DNA of 64,000 bases from Pseudonocardia sp. DSM 110487 (GCF_019468565.1 NZ_CP080521.1:2914001-2978000), one strand, 5' to 3'. Positions 15,723 to 24,559 are shown, counted from the stretch's first letter. Numbers and translations: made by a program. Notes: generated from the sequence alone by a model not told the origin.

Positions 15723-16661
15723 TCAGTGCAGCCAGCGGTCGCTGCTCGGGAGCAGCGCCTCCAGCTCCGGCCACAGCTCGTCGGGGATCGGGGTGCCGGC
15801 CTGCACGACGCATTCGTCGATGCGCTCCGGGCGGGAGAAGCCGACCACCGTCGACGCGATCCGGGGATCGCGCAGCGAGAACTGCAGCGCCGCCGCCGCG
15901 AGCGGGACCCCGTGCCGCGCGCAGGCGGCCTCCATGCCGCGCACCGCTTCGAGCACCTCCGGGTGTGCCGTCCGGTAGGCGTATCGGTCCGATCCGGCGC
16001 TGCCCTTCACCAGGATCCCGCCGCCGAAGCAGGCCGCGTTCACCACGGCGACTCCCCGCTCCACGGCGGCGTCGATGAGCCCGCCTGCCGAGCGGTCGAG
16101 CAGGGTCCAGCGGTTGTGCGTGATGAGCACCTCGAACGCGCCGGTGCGGACGTAGCGCTCCATCAGCGCGGCGGGGCCGCCCGCGACACCGACGTGCTCG
16201 GCGAGCCCCTCGTCGCGGATGCGCAGCAACTCCTCCACCGGCCCGCCGGGCGCCGTCGCGTCGTCGAACGAGATCCGTTCGGGGTCGTGCAGGTACAGCA
16301 GCGGCACGCGGGACATGCCGAGCCGGTCGAGGCTCTCCTCGAGCGAGCGCCGCACGCGGGCGCCGGAGAAGTCGTCGCCGTCCGGGTCGACCTTCGTGGC
16401 CACCACGAAACCGTCGGGCACCCCACCGGCCGCTGCCAGCGCCGCCCCGACCCGCCGCTCGCTCTCGCCGTCGCTGTACCCGTTGGACGTGTCGAGGCAG
16501 GTGATCGGCCCGGCGAGCACGCGCGTGACCGTGTCGATCCCGCGCTGCGCAGGCACCTCGTAGCCGAACGCCCCCGGCATGCTCCCCAGCACGCCGGTGC
16601 CGGCGCACACGGCCGACACGGTGAGCCCGGTGCTGCCCAGCGGCCGCTGCCATTCGATCAT
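15723..16661 (-). CDS. Aldo/keto reductase
   Basis: 312 residues. The (beta/alpha)8 AKR fold shows the catalytic tetrad regions: CLDTSNGYSDGESERRVG (Asp and Tyr), VVATKVD (Lys) and LLYLHDPE (His). The cofactor end (ASTVVGFSRPERIDE) matches NADP(H)-dependent reductases. The N-terminus RPLGSTGLTVSAVCAG is typical of the D-threo-aldose dehydrogenase/L-fucose dehydrogenase branch. The substrate is unknown. It lies 34 bases downstream of a LysR gene on the same strand, which may regulate it or be cotranscribed. Confidence 0.9.
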   Translation of the reverse strand: MIEWQRPLGSTGLTVSAVCAGTGVLGSMPGAFGYEVPAQRGIDTVTRVLAGPITCLDTSNGYSDGESERRVGAALAAAGGVPDGFVVATKVDPDGDDFSGARVRRSLEESLDRLGMSRVPLLYLHDPERISFDDATAPGGPVEELLRIRDEGLAEHVGVAGGPAALMERYVRTGAFEVLITHNRWTLLDRSAGGLIDAAVERGVAVVNAACFGGGILVKGSAGSDRYAYRTAHPEVLEAVRGMEAACARHGVPLAAAALQFSLRDPRIASTVVGFSRPERIDECVVQAGTPIPDELWPELEALLPSSDRWLH

Positions 16662-16695
16662 GCGGCGACCGTACCCGGCGGACCCTCGGGACTCC

Positions 16696-17631
16696 TCAGC
16701 TCGCCGGGCGGATCCGCGGGGCGGTCGCCATCGTCGCCGCCGCAGCGAGGGCGTCGAGGCCGGCCGCGATGTGCGGCTGGGCGCGGCAGCCGCGGCGGGT
16801 GCAGGTGAGCAGCCGTCGACTCGGGGTGACCGCGCCGGCGAGCGGTACGGCCACCACCGGCAGCTCGGCCGGCACCCGCACGAGCCGCGGCTTGAGGCAC
16901 ACCCCCAGCCCGCAGGCGACGATCGCGGCCACCGCGGGCCAGTCCATCGCCTCGTGCGCCACCTTCGGGGTGAAGCCGGCGGCGGCGCAGGCGGCCGCGG
17001 TGATCTCCTGGTGGTCGCAGGTGTCGGGGGCCGGCAGGATCCACGGTTCGTGCGCGGCCTCTTCGAGGGCGACCTGCCCGACGCCCGTCAGCCGGTGGCC
17101 GCGCGCCACGAGGAGGTCGAGGGGCTCGTCGAGCAGCGTCTCCTGCTCGAAGCGCGGGTCGTCGAGCGGGGGACCGCCCTGGTTGGGCAGCGTCACCGCG
17201 ATGTCGATCTCGCCGGTGAGCAGCCTGCCGAACGCCGAGGCGGTCTCCACTTCCATGATCCGGACGCTGAGGCCGGGCTCCTGCTCGCGCAGGTGTGCCA
17301 CCGCGGGGACGACCAGCGTCCGCAGGCTGCTGGTGAACCCCGCCATCCGCAGGACCGCCGGGGCACGACCGGCGCCCGCCTGCAGGTCACCCCGGGCGGC
17401 CTCCCACCGGGCAGCGATCTCGTCCGCGTGGCGGAGCAGCGTGAGCGCGGCCGGGGTGAGCCGGACGCGGCGGCCGTCGGGCTCGAGCAGCGGCACGTCG
17501 AGCTCGTGGGCGAGCTGGCGCAGCTGCTGCGAGACGGCCGACGGCGTGAGGTGCAGCGAACCCGCCGCGGCCGTGACCGTGCCCAGCTGGTGGACGACGC
17601 GCAGGACGTGCAGGCGGCGCAGGTCGAACAT
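16696..17631 (-). CDS. LysR family transcriptional regulator
   Basis: 311 residues from ATG 17631; the longer upstream frame has no LysR-like sequence. The N-terminal winged helix-turn-helix reads LRRLHVLRVVHQLGTVTAAA with SAVSQQLRQLAHELDVPLLE. The effector domain (residues ~90-300) is normal in length. It is divergent from the 59-residue CxxC protein with 72 bp between starts, and upstream of the aldo/keto reductase. LysR proteins usually act on the divergent gene, here the zinc-ribbon-like protein. Confidence 0.92.
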   Translation of the reverse strand: MFDLRRLHVLRVVHQLGTVTAAAGSLHLTPSAVSQQLRQLAHELDVPLLEPDGRRVRLTPAALTLLRHADEIAARWEAARGDLQAGAGRAPAVLRMAGFTSSLRTLVVPAVAHLREQEPGLSVRIMEVETASAFGRLLTGEIDIAVTLPNQGGPPLDDPRFEQETLLDEPLDLLVARGHRLTGVGQVALEEAAHEPWILPAPDTCDHQEITAAACAAAGFTPKVAHEAMDWPAVAAIVACGLGVCLKPRLVRVPAELPVVAVPLAGAVTPSRRLLTCTRRGCRAQPHIAAGLDALAAAATMATAPRIRPAS

Positions 17632-17703
17632 GTAGCTGGATTGTACGGTCACCTGAAAGAACGTGAAATGGACGTGACGGATCGGCCGCGCGACCCTGGA
17701 CGC

Positions 17704-17883
17704 ATGGATCGCCGTACCGACGACTTCTGCCCGTGCTGCGGATGGCCCACCGCCGAGCCCTACCAGGTGGTCTCGCGCCACCAGACGTCCGAGGGCACGA
17801 TCATCTGGAGCCGGTGCGCGTGCGGCAGGCTGCAGGTGCACCGGGGCGCGACCCTCGTGCTTCGCGCGACTGCCCGGCCCTGA
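17704..17883 (+). CDS. Small zinc-ribbon-like protein
   Basis: 59 residues from ATG 17704. Two cysteine pairs, FCPCCGWP near residues 9-13 and RCACGRLQ near 38-42, make a compact zinc ribbon, separated by YQVVSRHQTSEGTIIWS. Similar small proteins next to LysR genes are common in actinobacteria (from memory); the function is unknown. It is divergent from the LysR gene and convergent with the His-rich gene. Confidence 0.65.
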   Translation: MDRRTDDFCPCCGWPTAEPYQVVSRHQTSEGTIIWSRCACGRLQVHRGATLVLRATARP

Positions 17884-17889
17884 TCGGCG

Positions 17890-18336
17890 TCAGGTGTCCT
17901 GGTCCACCGGCTGGTCGTGGTCGTGGATGTGGGCCTCGCCCGCGTGCTCGCTGTCGAAGTCCACGTGCGGCACGTGGGAGTGAGTCAGCTCGGCGTGATC
18001 GTGCGGATGGCTGTGCTTGGACGCGAGGTGCTCGAACGTGCCGGCCGTCTCGCTCCAGTTGTGTGTGACGTGCCAGTGCTCGTGGTCGTGCACCAGCGAC
18101 TCGTGCGTGTGCTGCTCGAACTCGGTACCCGCCATCTCGCCTCCTCGGTCGGCTCCTCGGTCGGCTTGGTCACGGGGTGCCCGCTGGTCCGGCCCGGCAA
18201 CCTCGGCGGTGAGCGCGTGCCGCTCGCGCCCGATGCCGGCACAGGCGGGGTCGGTGCACTCGAGCGTCCCATCGGCGTGCAGGACGAGGGTGCCGTGGCA
18301 GTGGTCGAGCGTGCCGACGCACTCGGCGCAGGTCAC
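17890..18336 (-). CDS. Cys/His metal-binding protein with His-rich C-terminal half
   Basis: 148 residues from GTG 18336, whose first bases overlap the ku stop (GTGA). The N-terminal third has CAECVGTLDHCHGT and ECTDPACAGIGRERH, a probable metal-binding module. The C-terminal 80 residues are very His-rich (HTHESLVHDHEHWHVTHNW, HSHPHDHAELTHSH, EAHIHDHD). That half has its own in-frame ATG at 18135 preceded by a strong GAGGAGG, so it may also be made separately as an 80-residue protein. Zn, Ni or Cu binding is inferred. The link to DNA repair is only positional. Confidence 0.65.
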   Translation of the reverse strand: MTCAECVGTLDHCHGTLVLHADGTLECTDPACAGIGRERHALTAEVAGPDQRAPRDQADRGADRGGEMAGTEFEQHTHESLVHDHEHWHVTHNWSETAGTFEHLASKHSHPHDHAELTHSHVPHVDFDSEHAGEAHIHDHDQPVDQDT

Positions 18337-19310
18337 GACGCCTTCCGGCGTCGCTGCGGCGCCGCCCCCGATGCCGCGGCGATCGCCTTCTCCAGCTTCG
18401 GCCTGCTCATCGAGGAGCGCCCCTTGATGTCGAGCTCGCGGGCCATCGCCGCGAGTTCGCTCTTGCTCAGCTCGGACAGGTCGGGCGCCCCGTCGCTGGT
18501 GGCCTTCCCCTTCTTCCCCTTCTGCGACTTCCCCCCGCCCCTTGCATCGGCGACGCTGCGCTCGAGAGCGGCGATCAGGTCGGACATCGCCGTCGGCTCA
18601 GGCGGCTCCGCCTCGGTCACGATCTCTCGGCCCTTCCGCTTGTCCTCGATCAGCTTCTCGACGCGCTCGGTGTAGGTGTCGCGGAACTCCTTCGGCTTCC
18701 ACGCCTCGCTCATCGCCTCGATGAGCCCGGTCGCCATGTCCAGCTCCTTACCCTTGGGCTTGGTACTCCCGGGGAGGTCGAGGTTCGAGCGGTCCCGGAT
18801 CTCGTCGGCGAAGAACAGCGTCTCCAGCGCGAGCACCTCGCCGTCGGCCCGTAGCGCCGTGAGGTACTCCTTGCCGCGCATCACGAACGTGGCGATGCCG
18901 GCCCGGTTCGTCCGGGTCATCGCCTCGCGGAGCAGGGCGTACGGGCGCTCGTACCGCTCGTCGGTCGGGGCGAGCCAGTACGTCTTCTGGAAGAAGATCG
19001 GGTCGATCTCGTCGAGGTCCACGAACGTCTGGATGTCGATCGTGCGGGACCGGCCGGGCGCGATGTCGGCCAGCTCGTCGGGCTCCACGAGCACGTACTC
19101 GCCGTCGCCCACCTCGCGGCCTTTCACGATGTCGGAGTACTCCACCTCTTTGCCCGTCCGCTCGTTGACCCGCTGGTAGCGGATGCGGTCGGACGTGCCG
19201 CGCTCGAACTGGTGGAAGTGGACCGTGTGGTCCTCGGTGGCGCTGAACAGCCCGACGGGGATGGAGACCAACCCGAAGGAGATCGCGCCTGTCCAGATAG
19301 CCCGTGCCAT
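18333..19310 (-). CDS. ku: Ku protein (non-homologous end joining)
   Basis: 325 residues. The bacterial Ku core is clear: MARAIWTGAISFGLVSIPVG at the N-terminus, VHFHQFERG, FVDLDEIDPIFFQKTYWLAP and a beta-barrel to about residue 255. It binds DNA ends as a homodimeric ring and recruits LigD. The C-terminus has a Lys/Gly-rich linker (GGGKSQKGKKGK) and a SAP-like helical element (LSKSELAAMARELDIKGRSS), as in longer actinobacterial Ku proteins. No ligD lies in this window. The stop overlaps the start of the Cys/His protein gene. Confidence 0.96.
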   Translation of the reverse strand: MARAIWTGAISFGLVSIPVGLFSATEDHTVHFHQFERGTSDRIRYQRVNERTGKEVEYSDIVKGREVGDGEYVLVEPDELADIAPGRSRTIDIQTFVDLDEIDPIFFQKTYWLAPTDERYERPYALLREAMTRTNRAGIATFVMRGKEYLTALRADGEVLALETLFFADEIRDRSNLDLPGSTKPKGKELDMATGLIEAMSEAWKPKEFRDTYTERVEKLIEDKRKGREIVTEAEPPEPTAMSDLIAALERSVADARGGGKSQKGKKGKATSDGAPDLSELSKSELAAMARELDIKGRSSMSRPKLEKAIAAASGAAPQRRRKAS

Positions 19311-19343
19311 GGGGCAGTGGTACCCGTAGGAGAAGATCGTTGA

Positions 19344-20018
19344 TCGCGTGCGCTCCGCGTTGTTCCGGCAGCGCTGAGCGCACCGGATCGGCGATCACCG
19401 GAACCGGCGAGCGGCCAGCAGCGCCGGCGTTGCCCCGGTCTCGTCGTGCGGCGCGGACAGCTGGATCCCGCCGAAACCACATGGCGGCGCGGCTGCCGGC
19501 TCACCACTCCGGTGCGCACGGCGTTCGACCTCGCCCGCTGGGCTCCGACGCTCGTCGAGAAGGTGGTCGCCGTCGACGCGCTCGCGTACCGGCACCGGTT
19601 CACTGTCGATGTCGTCCGCGAGTTGGCACGGCGCCATTTCGGCGTGCACGGGAGCGCCGACCTGCCTCGCGTGCTGGCGCTCGCGAACCCGCTCGCGGAG
19701 TCGCCGATGGAGACCCGCATCCGCGTCGCGCTCGTCCTCGCCGGGCTTCCCGTCCCCGCAGTGCAGCACCGCGTCAGGGGATTCGGCCGCTCCCACCGGC
19801 TGGACCTCGCGTACCCGGACGTCCTGCTCGCGATCGAGTACGACGGCGCCAATCATCTCGACCCCGGCCGCGCTCGCCGCGACCTCGCCCGAGAGGCGGT
19901 ACTGACCCGCTTGGGGTGGACGGTGCTGCGATTCGATGCCCACACCGTGCTCCACGATCCGGACCGGGTGGTCGCGGTCGTGCGAGCTGAACTCCGGCGT
20001 CGCGGAGTGGACTGCTGA
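19344..20018 (+). pseudogene. DUF559 (AbiEi-associated) protein, 5'-truncated
   Basis: The frame is open from just after a stop at 19341-19343; the first plausible start is GTG 19446 (190 residues). The remaining protein has RLTTPVRTAFDLARWAP and the DUF559 endonuclease-like end (HRLDLAYPDVLLAIEYDGANH, EAVLTRLGWTVLRFDA). Homologues are near 300 residues with an N-terminal helix-turn-helix region. Upstream of GTG 19446 the frame still reads QRRRCPGLVVRRGQLDPAE, like the missing part, then fails near 19400, 90 bases from the ku start. It is probably a remnant of a chromosomal gene; expression of the short form is not excluded. Confidence 0.6.
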
Positions 20019-20024
20019 TCGTCG

Positions 20025-20070
20025 ATCGAGTGCGGTCAGCGCTGCCTGCACCGCGCTGATCGCACTCAAT
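20025..20070. terminator. Bidirectional hairpin between convergent genes
   Basis: An 18-bp inverted repeat with two mismatches (20025-20042 and 20053-20070, 10-nt loop) lies between the DUF559 remnant and the rifampin-phosphotransferase-like gene, which converge. It is well placed to end transcription from both sides. Confidence 0.55.
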
Positions 20071-20076
20071 CGCTGA

Positions 20077-22671
20077 TCACACCCGCACGACGCCCGCCGC
20101 TCCGTCCAGCGTCACCTCGTCGCCGGTCGTGATGCGGGTCGTCGCGTCCGCCACGCCCACCACCGCCGGGATGCCGTACTCCCGCGCCACCACCGCGCCG
20201 TGGGAGTTGGGGCCGCCCATCTCCATCACCAGCCCGCCGGCCGTGAGGAAGAGCGGGGTCCAGCCCGGGTCGGTGGACGGGGCGACGAGGATCTCGCCCG
20301 GCTCCAGGCGCGCTCCCACCGGGTCGAGTACCACGCGGGCCGGCGCGGTGACGGTGCCAGCGGAGGCCGCCGTGCCGGTGAGGGCGCCGTCGGTGACCGT
20401 TCCCGGGCGGGCCACGGCCTCCGGCTCGGTGCCGTCCGACAGCAACACTCGGGGGACGCGCCGCCGCCGCAGCTCCCGGTCGTACTCGGCGCGGCGGTCG
20501 GCGACGGTCTCCCGCAGGTCCGCGCCGGCCAGCGCGGTTCGGGACTCGGCGAGGTCGAGGAAGAACACGTCGTCCGGGCGGTCGAGCAGGCCCCGGGTGG
20601 TGAGTTCGCTGCCGACCGCCGTCAGCAGCGCCCTGGCGTGCGTGAAGATCCGGATGAGGTAGTCCTTGTGCTCCTCCCGCAGGCCGGCGAGCCTGCGCAC
20701 CCGCCCAAGGGCGAACCGCACCGCGACGGCGCGCAGGCGGGAGCGGGCCCGCACCCGGTCGACCACGGCCGCCACGGCGGCGTCGGCCGCCTCCGCCCCT
20801 CGGGCGAACACGGCGTCCGGGGCGAGGGCGCTGTCGTCGAGGCGCAGGTAGTTGGCCAGCACGCCGAGCACGTGGGTGGGGTCCTCCGACCAGCGCGGCA
20901 TGCCGATGTCGATCTCGGCGACCGCGCGGTGGCCGTAGCGCAGGAGGAATGCGGCAAGGCCGCTCTCCAGCGCAGGCGGCAGCACGCCGTCCCGGTAGCG
21001 CCGGGCCAGTTCCCGGGGCGGGGTGCCGCGCAGCACGGCGGCGGACGCCGGGTCGCAGCGCAGCTTGCGGGCGAGCGCCCACAGCCGCAGGTCCATCTCG
21101 GTGGTGCTGTTGTGCGGCAGCGACCGCAGCACGTCGTTCACCGCGTCGGCGTGCAGCTCGGCGCCCGCGATCTTCCGGGCCGCCCCGAGCATGGCGAAGC
21201 CGGCGCCGGCCGCCGGCACGGTCAGGGGCAGCATCGGGAAGGCCTGGCGGAGGACGTGCACCGCGCGCTCGAGCCGCTGGTCGGCGGTGAGCTCCTCGGG
21301 TGCGTACGTGAGCGCGCGCACCCGGTCGCCGACCCGCTCGACGCGCCGTCGCGCGGCATCGGGCAGCGCCAGCGCCAGCGCCATCAGCACCGGCACCCGG
21401 AAGCGAATCAGCGTGCGCACCAGCCTGCGGACGAACGGCGCCCATGACGTGGTTGTAGGCGCCAGCCGCGGGTCGTCGAGCAGCCCACGCAGCACGACGG
21501 CCGACCGCGACTCCATCATGTCGAGGGCCCGGGGCAGGATCGCCCGGCCGGGGGCGCTGCGCAGCGCGGGCGTGATGTCGATGAACGCCCGCCCGCCCGC
21601 CGTCCGCAGGGCGGATGGTCCGGCGACCGGGTCGGGGACCGGCGCGCCGAACGCGAGCGCGGACGCCGTGGCGGCCAGCACCTTGATCCCGGACAGGCCC
21701 ATCGGGGTGACGGGCCGGGTGAGCCCCTGCGCGAGGGTCGCGCACAACAGGACGCGCAGCCCGTCGCCTGCCGGGGCAGGCAGCGGGTGCAGGGTCGTGA
21801 TCGGCCGGGCCTGCGTGAGCCACAGCTCGCCGTCGCCGTCGATGGCCCACTCGATGTCCTGCGGCGTGCCGAAGTGCGCCTCCACGCGTCGCCCGGTGGC
21901 GGCGAGCGCGGTGGCCTGCGCGTCGGTGAGGCACGAGCCGGCCGCGTCCGTCACCGGTACCTGCTCGACCCCGCCACCGGGAAGCGGGCGCACCTGCACC
22001 GCCTTGTCGCCGAGGGTCACGTGGACGGTGTCGGCGTCGACGACGATGTGGTCGGGATTCACCGCCCCGGACACCACGGCCTCGCCGAGCCCGGGGCTCG
22101 CGTCGATCACGCTGCGGCCGCGGGTTCCGATCACCGGGTCCGCCGTGAAGAGCACGCCCGCCACCTGCGAATCGACCATCCGCTGCACGACCACCGCGAT
22201 GTGGACTCCCCGGTGGTCGATGCCCTGCGTCTCGCGGTAGCTCACCGCACGGTCGGTCCAGAGCGACGCCCAGCAGCGCCGGACGGCGTCCAGTACGGCG
22301 TCGGCGCCGACCACGTTGAGGTAGGTGTCCTGCTGCCCTGCGAAGCTCGCCCACGGCAGGTCCTCCGCCGTGGCCGAGGAGCGCACGGCGACGGGGACGT
22401 CTGCGCCCAGCGCGGCGTACGCGGCCCGTACGGCCTCTGCGGCCGCAGCGGGCAGCTCCGCGCCCGCGAGCGCGTCCCGCGCGCGCCCCGGATCCGAGAG
22501 GTCGAGCGTCTCCGCAACGCGCCGGTACGCGGCGGTGGTGACGGCGAATCCTGGCGGCACCGGGAAACCGGCGGCGAGCAGCTCCCCGAGGTTCGCGGCC
22601 TTGCCGCCCACCCGCGGAAGCGCCTGCGCGTCGAGCGCCTTGAGCTCGACGACGAAGTCCTCGTTGGCCAT
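20077..22671 (-). CDS. Rifampin phosphotransferase-like / PEP-synthase-like enzyme
   Basis: 864 residues from ATG 22671. Domain order is ATP-grasp (GGKAANLGELLAAGFPVPPG at about residue 24; AVRSSATAEDLPWASFAGQ), a helical middle domain, and a C-terminal swivelling phosphohistidine domain with GGPNSHGAVVAREYGIP. The His falls at about residue 824, essentially where the catalytic His lies in characterised rifampin phosphotransferases, and the length also matches. These enzymes transfer the beta-phosphate of ATP to rifampin. A general PEP-synthase-like role is not excluded. No rifamycin-associated element was seen upstream. It stands alone between a hairpin and a 340-bp region shared with hutH. 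Confidence 0.75.
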   Translation of the reverse strand: MANEDFVVELKALDAQALPRVGGKAANLGELLAAGFPVPPGFAVTTAAYRRVAETLDLSDPGRARDALAGAELPAAAAEAVRAAYAALGADVPVAVRSSATAEDLPWASFAGQQDTYLNVVGADAVLDAVRRCWASLWTDRAVSYRETQGIDHRGVHIAVVVQRMVDSQVAGVLFTADPVIGTRGRSVIDASPGLGEAVVSGAVNPDHIVVDADTVHVTLGDKAVQVRPLPGGGVEQVPVTDAAGSCLTDAQATALAATGRRVEAHFGTPQDIEWAIDGDGELWLTQARPITTLHPLPAPAGDGLRVLLCATLAQGLTRPVTPMGLSGIKVLAATASALAFGAPVPDPVAGPSALRTAGGRAFIDITPALRSAPGRAILPRALDMMESRSAVVLRGLLDDPRLAPTTTSWAPFVRRLVRTLIRFRVPVLMALALALPDAARRRVERVGDRVRALTYAPEELTADQRLERAVHVLRQAFPMLPLTVPAAGAGFAMLGAARKIAGAELHADAVNDVLRSLPHNSTTEMDLRLWALARKLRCDPASAAVLRGTPPRELARRYRDGVLPPALESGLAAFLLRYGHRAVAEIDIGMPRWSEDPTHVLGVLANYLRLDDSALAPDAVFARGAEAADAAVAAVVDRVRARSRLRAVAVRFALGRVRRLAGLREEHKDYLIRIFTHARALLTAVGSELTTRGLLDRPDDVFFLDLAESRTALAGADLRETVADRRAEYDRELRRRRVPRVLLSDGTEPEAVARPGTVTDGALTGTAASAGTVTAPARVVLDPVGARLEPGEILVAPSTDPGWTPLFLTAGGLVMEMGGPNSHGAVVAREYGIPAVVGVADATTRITTGDEVTLDGAAGVVRV

Positions 22672-23011
22672 GGACGGCACGGTAGACCGGTTCGACGGAT
22701 AACTCAACAGCTGATGAATATCGACCGAACGGCTCACCGTGTACTCCACGAGGGAGGTGGTATTCCTCCATCAGCGCAGGATCGGCATGGCGCTCGCGGT
22801 GCTCGTGGACGCCACGGTGATTCGCGGCGTGTTCGTCCCGGTCGCGACGCGCTCGCCGGGAGGGGCTACGGGGCTGCTGCGCCGCCTGCACGAGCGGTCG
22901 GACTGCGTGAGGAGGCAGCATGGTTCCTGCCAGCAGGAATTCGCGGAGCGTGATCGGGTTTTCCACGTGTGGTCGCTGGTAACAGGGGGCCGATGGGTGT
23001 CAGATTGTCGG
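22672..23011. other. 340-bp intergenic region shared by divergent genes
   Basis: No believable gene is present. The region contains the upstream sequences of the rifampin-phosphotransferase-like gene (minus) and of the histidine ammonia-lyase gene (plus), and a 16-bp palindrome at 22924-22939. An open frame from 22739 continues in frame into the ammonia-lyase but its first ~90 codons show no ammonia-lyase similarity and were left out. Confidence 0.55.
22924..22939. promoter_or_regulatory. Palindrome upstream of histidine ammonia-lyase
   Basis: TTCCTGC-CA-GCAGGAA is a perfect 16-bp palindrome about 72 bp upstream of the ATG at 23012. It could be an operator for a dimeric regulator. It does not resemble the TGTATA-type HutC site, and no regulator gene is adjacent. 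Confidence 0.35.
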
Positions 23012-24559
23012 ATGCCCCGACGCGCTCCCCTCACCATCGGAACTGCTCCGCTCACAGCGCTGGAGGTCGTCGCCGTCGCACGGGACGGTGTGCCCGTCAC
23101 GCTGTCGGCGGAGGCGCTCGCGGAGATCGCGGCGAGTCGCAAGGTTGTCGAGGCCCTCGCCGACGACGTGGAACCGCACTACGGCGTCTCCACCGGTTTC
23201 GGGGCGCTCGCCGTGCGTCACATCCCGGTCGAGGCGCGGGTCCAGCTGCAGCGCAGCCTCGTGCGTTCCCACGCGGCGGGCAACGGCTCCGAGGTCGAGC
23301 GCGAGGTGATCCGGGCCCTCATGGTGTTGCGCCTCGCGACGCTCGCCACCGGCCGCACCGGAGTGCGCACCGAGACCGCGGTCGCGTACGCCGACATGAT
23401 CTCCGCCGGGATCACGCCCGTCGTGCGCGAGTACGGCTCGCTCGGCTGCTCGGGCGACCTCGCCCCGCTGGCGCACTGCGCACTCGCGTTGATGGGGGAG
23501 GGTGAGGTCCGGGACGCGGACGGAGTGCTGCGGCCGGCGTCCGAGGCGCTCTCCGCCGCCGGGATCACGCCCGTGGAGCTGGCCGAGAAGGAAGGGCTCG
23601 CGCTGATCAACGGCACGAGCGGGATGCTCGGCATGCTGCTGCTGGCCTCGGCGGACCTGCACCGGCTCCTCGCCACCGCCGACCTCGCCGCCGCGATGAG
23701 CGTCGAGGCGCTGCTGGGCACCGACGCCGTGTTCGCCGCCGACCTGCAGGCGCTGCGCCCGCATCCCGGCCAGGCCGACAGCGCGGCCAACCTGCGCGCG
23801 CTGCTGAAGGGCTCGGCGATCATGGCGGGCCACCGCGCGGAGGCCACCACCCGGGTCCAGGACGCTTACTCGTTGCGCTGCGCCCCGCAGGTGCACGGCG
23901 CGGCCCGCGACACGCTCGCCCATGCCGACACGGTCGCGGGGCGGGAGCTGGCCGCCGCCGTCGACAACCCCGTCGTCACCATCGACGGGCGGGTGGAGAG
24001 CAACGGCAACTTCCACGGCGCCCCGCTCGGCTACGTGCTGGACTTCCTCGCGATCGCCATCGCCGACGTCGCGTCGATCAGCGAGCGGCGCACCGACCGG
24101 TTCCTCGACGTGGCCCGCAACCACGGGCTGCCGCCGTTCCTCGCCGACGACCCAGGGGTCGACTCGGGCCACATGATCGCCCAGTACACGCAGGCGGGGA
24201 TCGTGTCGGAGCTCAAGCGACTGGCCGCGCCCGCGTCGGTCGACTCGATCCCGTCCAGCGCGATGCAGGAGGACCACGTCGCGATGGGCTGGGCCGCCGC
24301 GCGCAAGCTGCGCCGCGCCGTCGACGGGTTCACGAGGGTGGTGGCGATCGAGCTGCTCACCGCGGCCAGGGCCCTCGATCTGCGTGCCCCGCTCGCCCCG
24401 GCTCCGGCGACCGGCGCCGCCCGCGACCGCCTGCGTGAGTCCGTCGCCGGTCCCGGTCCCGACCGCTGGCTGGCGCCGGAGATCGAGGAGGCCGTGAAGC
24501 TGGTGGCCTCTGGTGAGCTGCTCGCCGCCGCCGAGTCGGTGACGGGCCCGCTGCACTGA
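23012..24559 (+). CDS. hutH: Histidine ammonia-lyase
   Basis: 515 residues from ATG 23012. The MIO-forming triad lies in YGSLGCSGDLAPLAH; the Cys-Ser-Gly form is known from streptomycete enzymes. YGVSTGFGALA and RSHAAGNGSEVE (the Ser-His pair favouring histidine) support HAL over phenylalanine or tyrosine ammonia-lyase. It converts histidine to urocanate and ammonia, the first step of histidine degradation. hutU, hutI and hutG are not in this window, so the enzyme is an orphan here. It converges with the MFS gene; the stop codons are adjacent. Confidence 0.9.
   Translation: MPRRAPLTIGTAPLTALEVVAVARDGVPVTLSAEALAEIAASRKVVEALADDVEPHYGVSTGFGALAVRHIPVEARVQLQRSLVRSHAAGNGSEVEREVIRALMVLRLATLATGRTGVRTETAVAYADMISAGITPVVREYGSLGCSGDLAPLAHCALALMGEGEVRDADGVLRPASEALSAAGITPVELAEKEGLALINGTSGMLGMLLLASADLHRLLATADLAAAMSVEALLGTDAVFAADLQALRPHPGQADSAANLRALLKGSAIMAGHRAEATTRVQDAYSLRCAPQVHGAARDTLAHADTVAGRELAAAVDNPVVTIDGRVESNGNFHGAPLGYVLDFLAIAIADVASISERRTDRFLDVARNHGLPPFLADDPGVDSGHMIAQYTQAGIVSELKRLAAPASVDSIPSSAMQEDHVAMGWAAARKLRRAVDGFTRVVAIELLTAARALDLRAPLAPAPATGAARDRLRESVAGPGPDRWLAPEIEEAVKLVASGELLAAAESVTGPLH

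Noticed and set aside
13665..16808. A 1047-codon open frame crossing the Gly/Ser-rich gene, the repeat region and the aldo/keto reductase gene
   Set aside because: It is an alternative frame of GC-rich DNA with Arg/Ala/Pro-rich sequence and no domain; it is antisense to the aldo/keto reductase.
22672..23011. Rifamycin-associated element upstream of the rifampin-phosphotransferase-like gene
   Set aside because: No matching inverted repeat was seen; the only strong palindrome (22924-22939) has another sequence and lies nearer hutH.
22739..23011. N-terminal extension of histidine ammonia-lyase to the ATG at 22739
   Set aside because: The extra ~90 residues have no ammonia-lyase similarity and would overlap the upstream control region; the family length is met from 23012.
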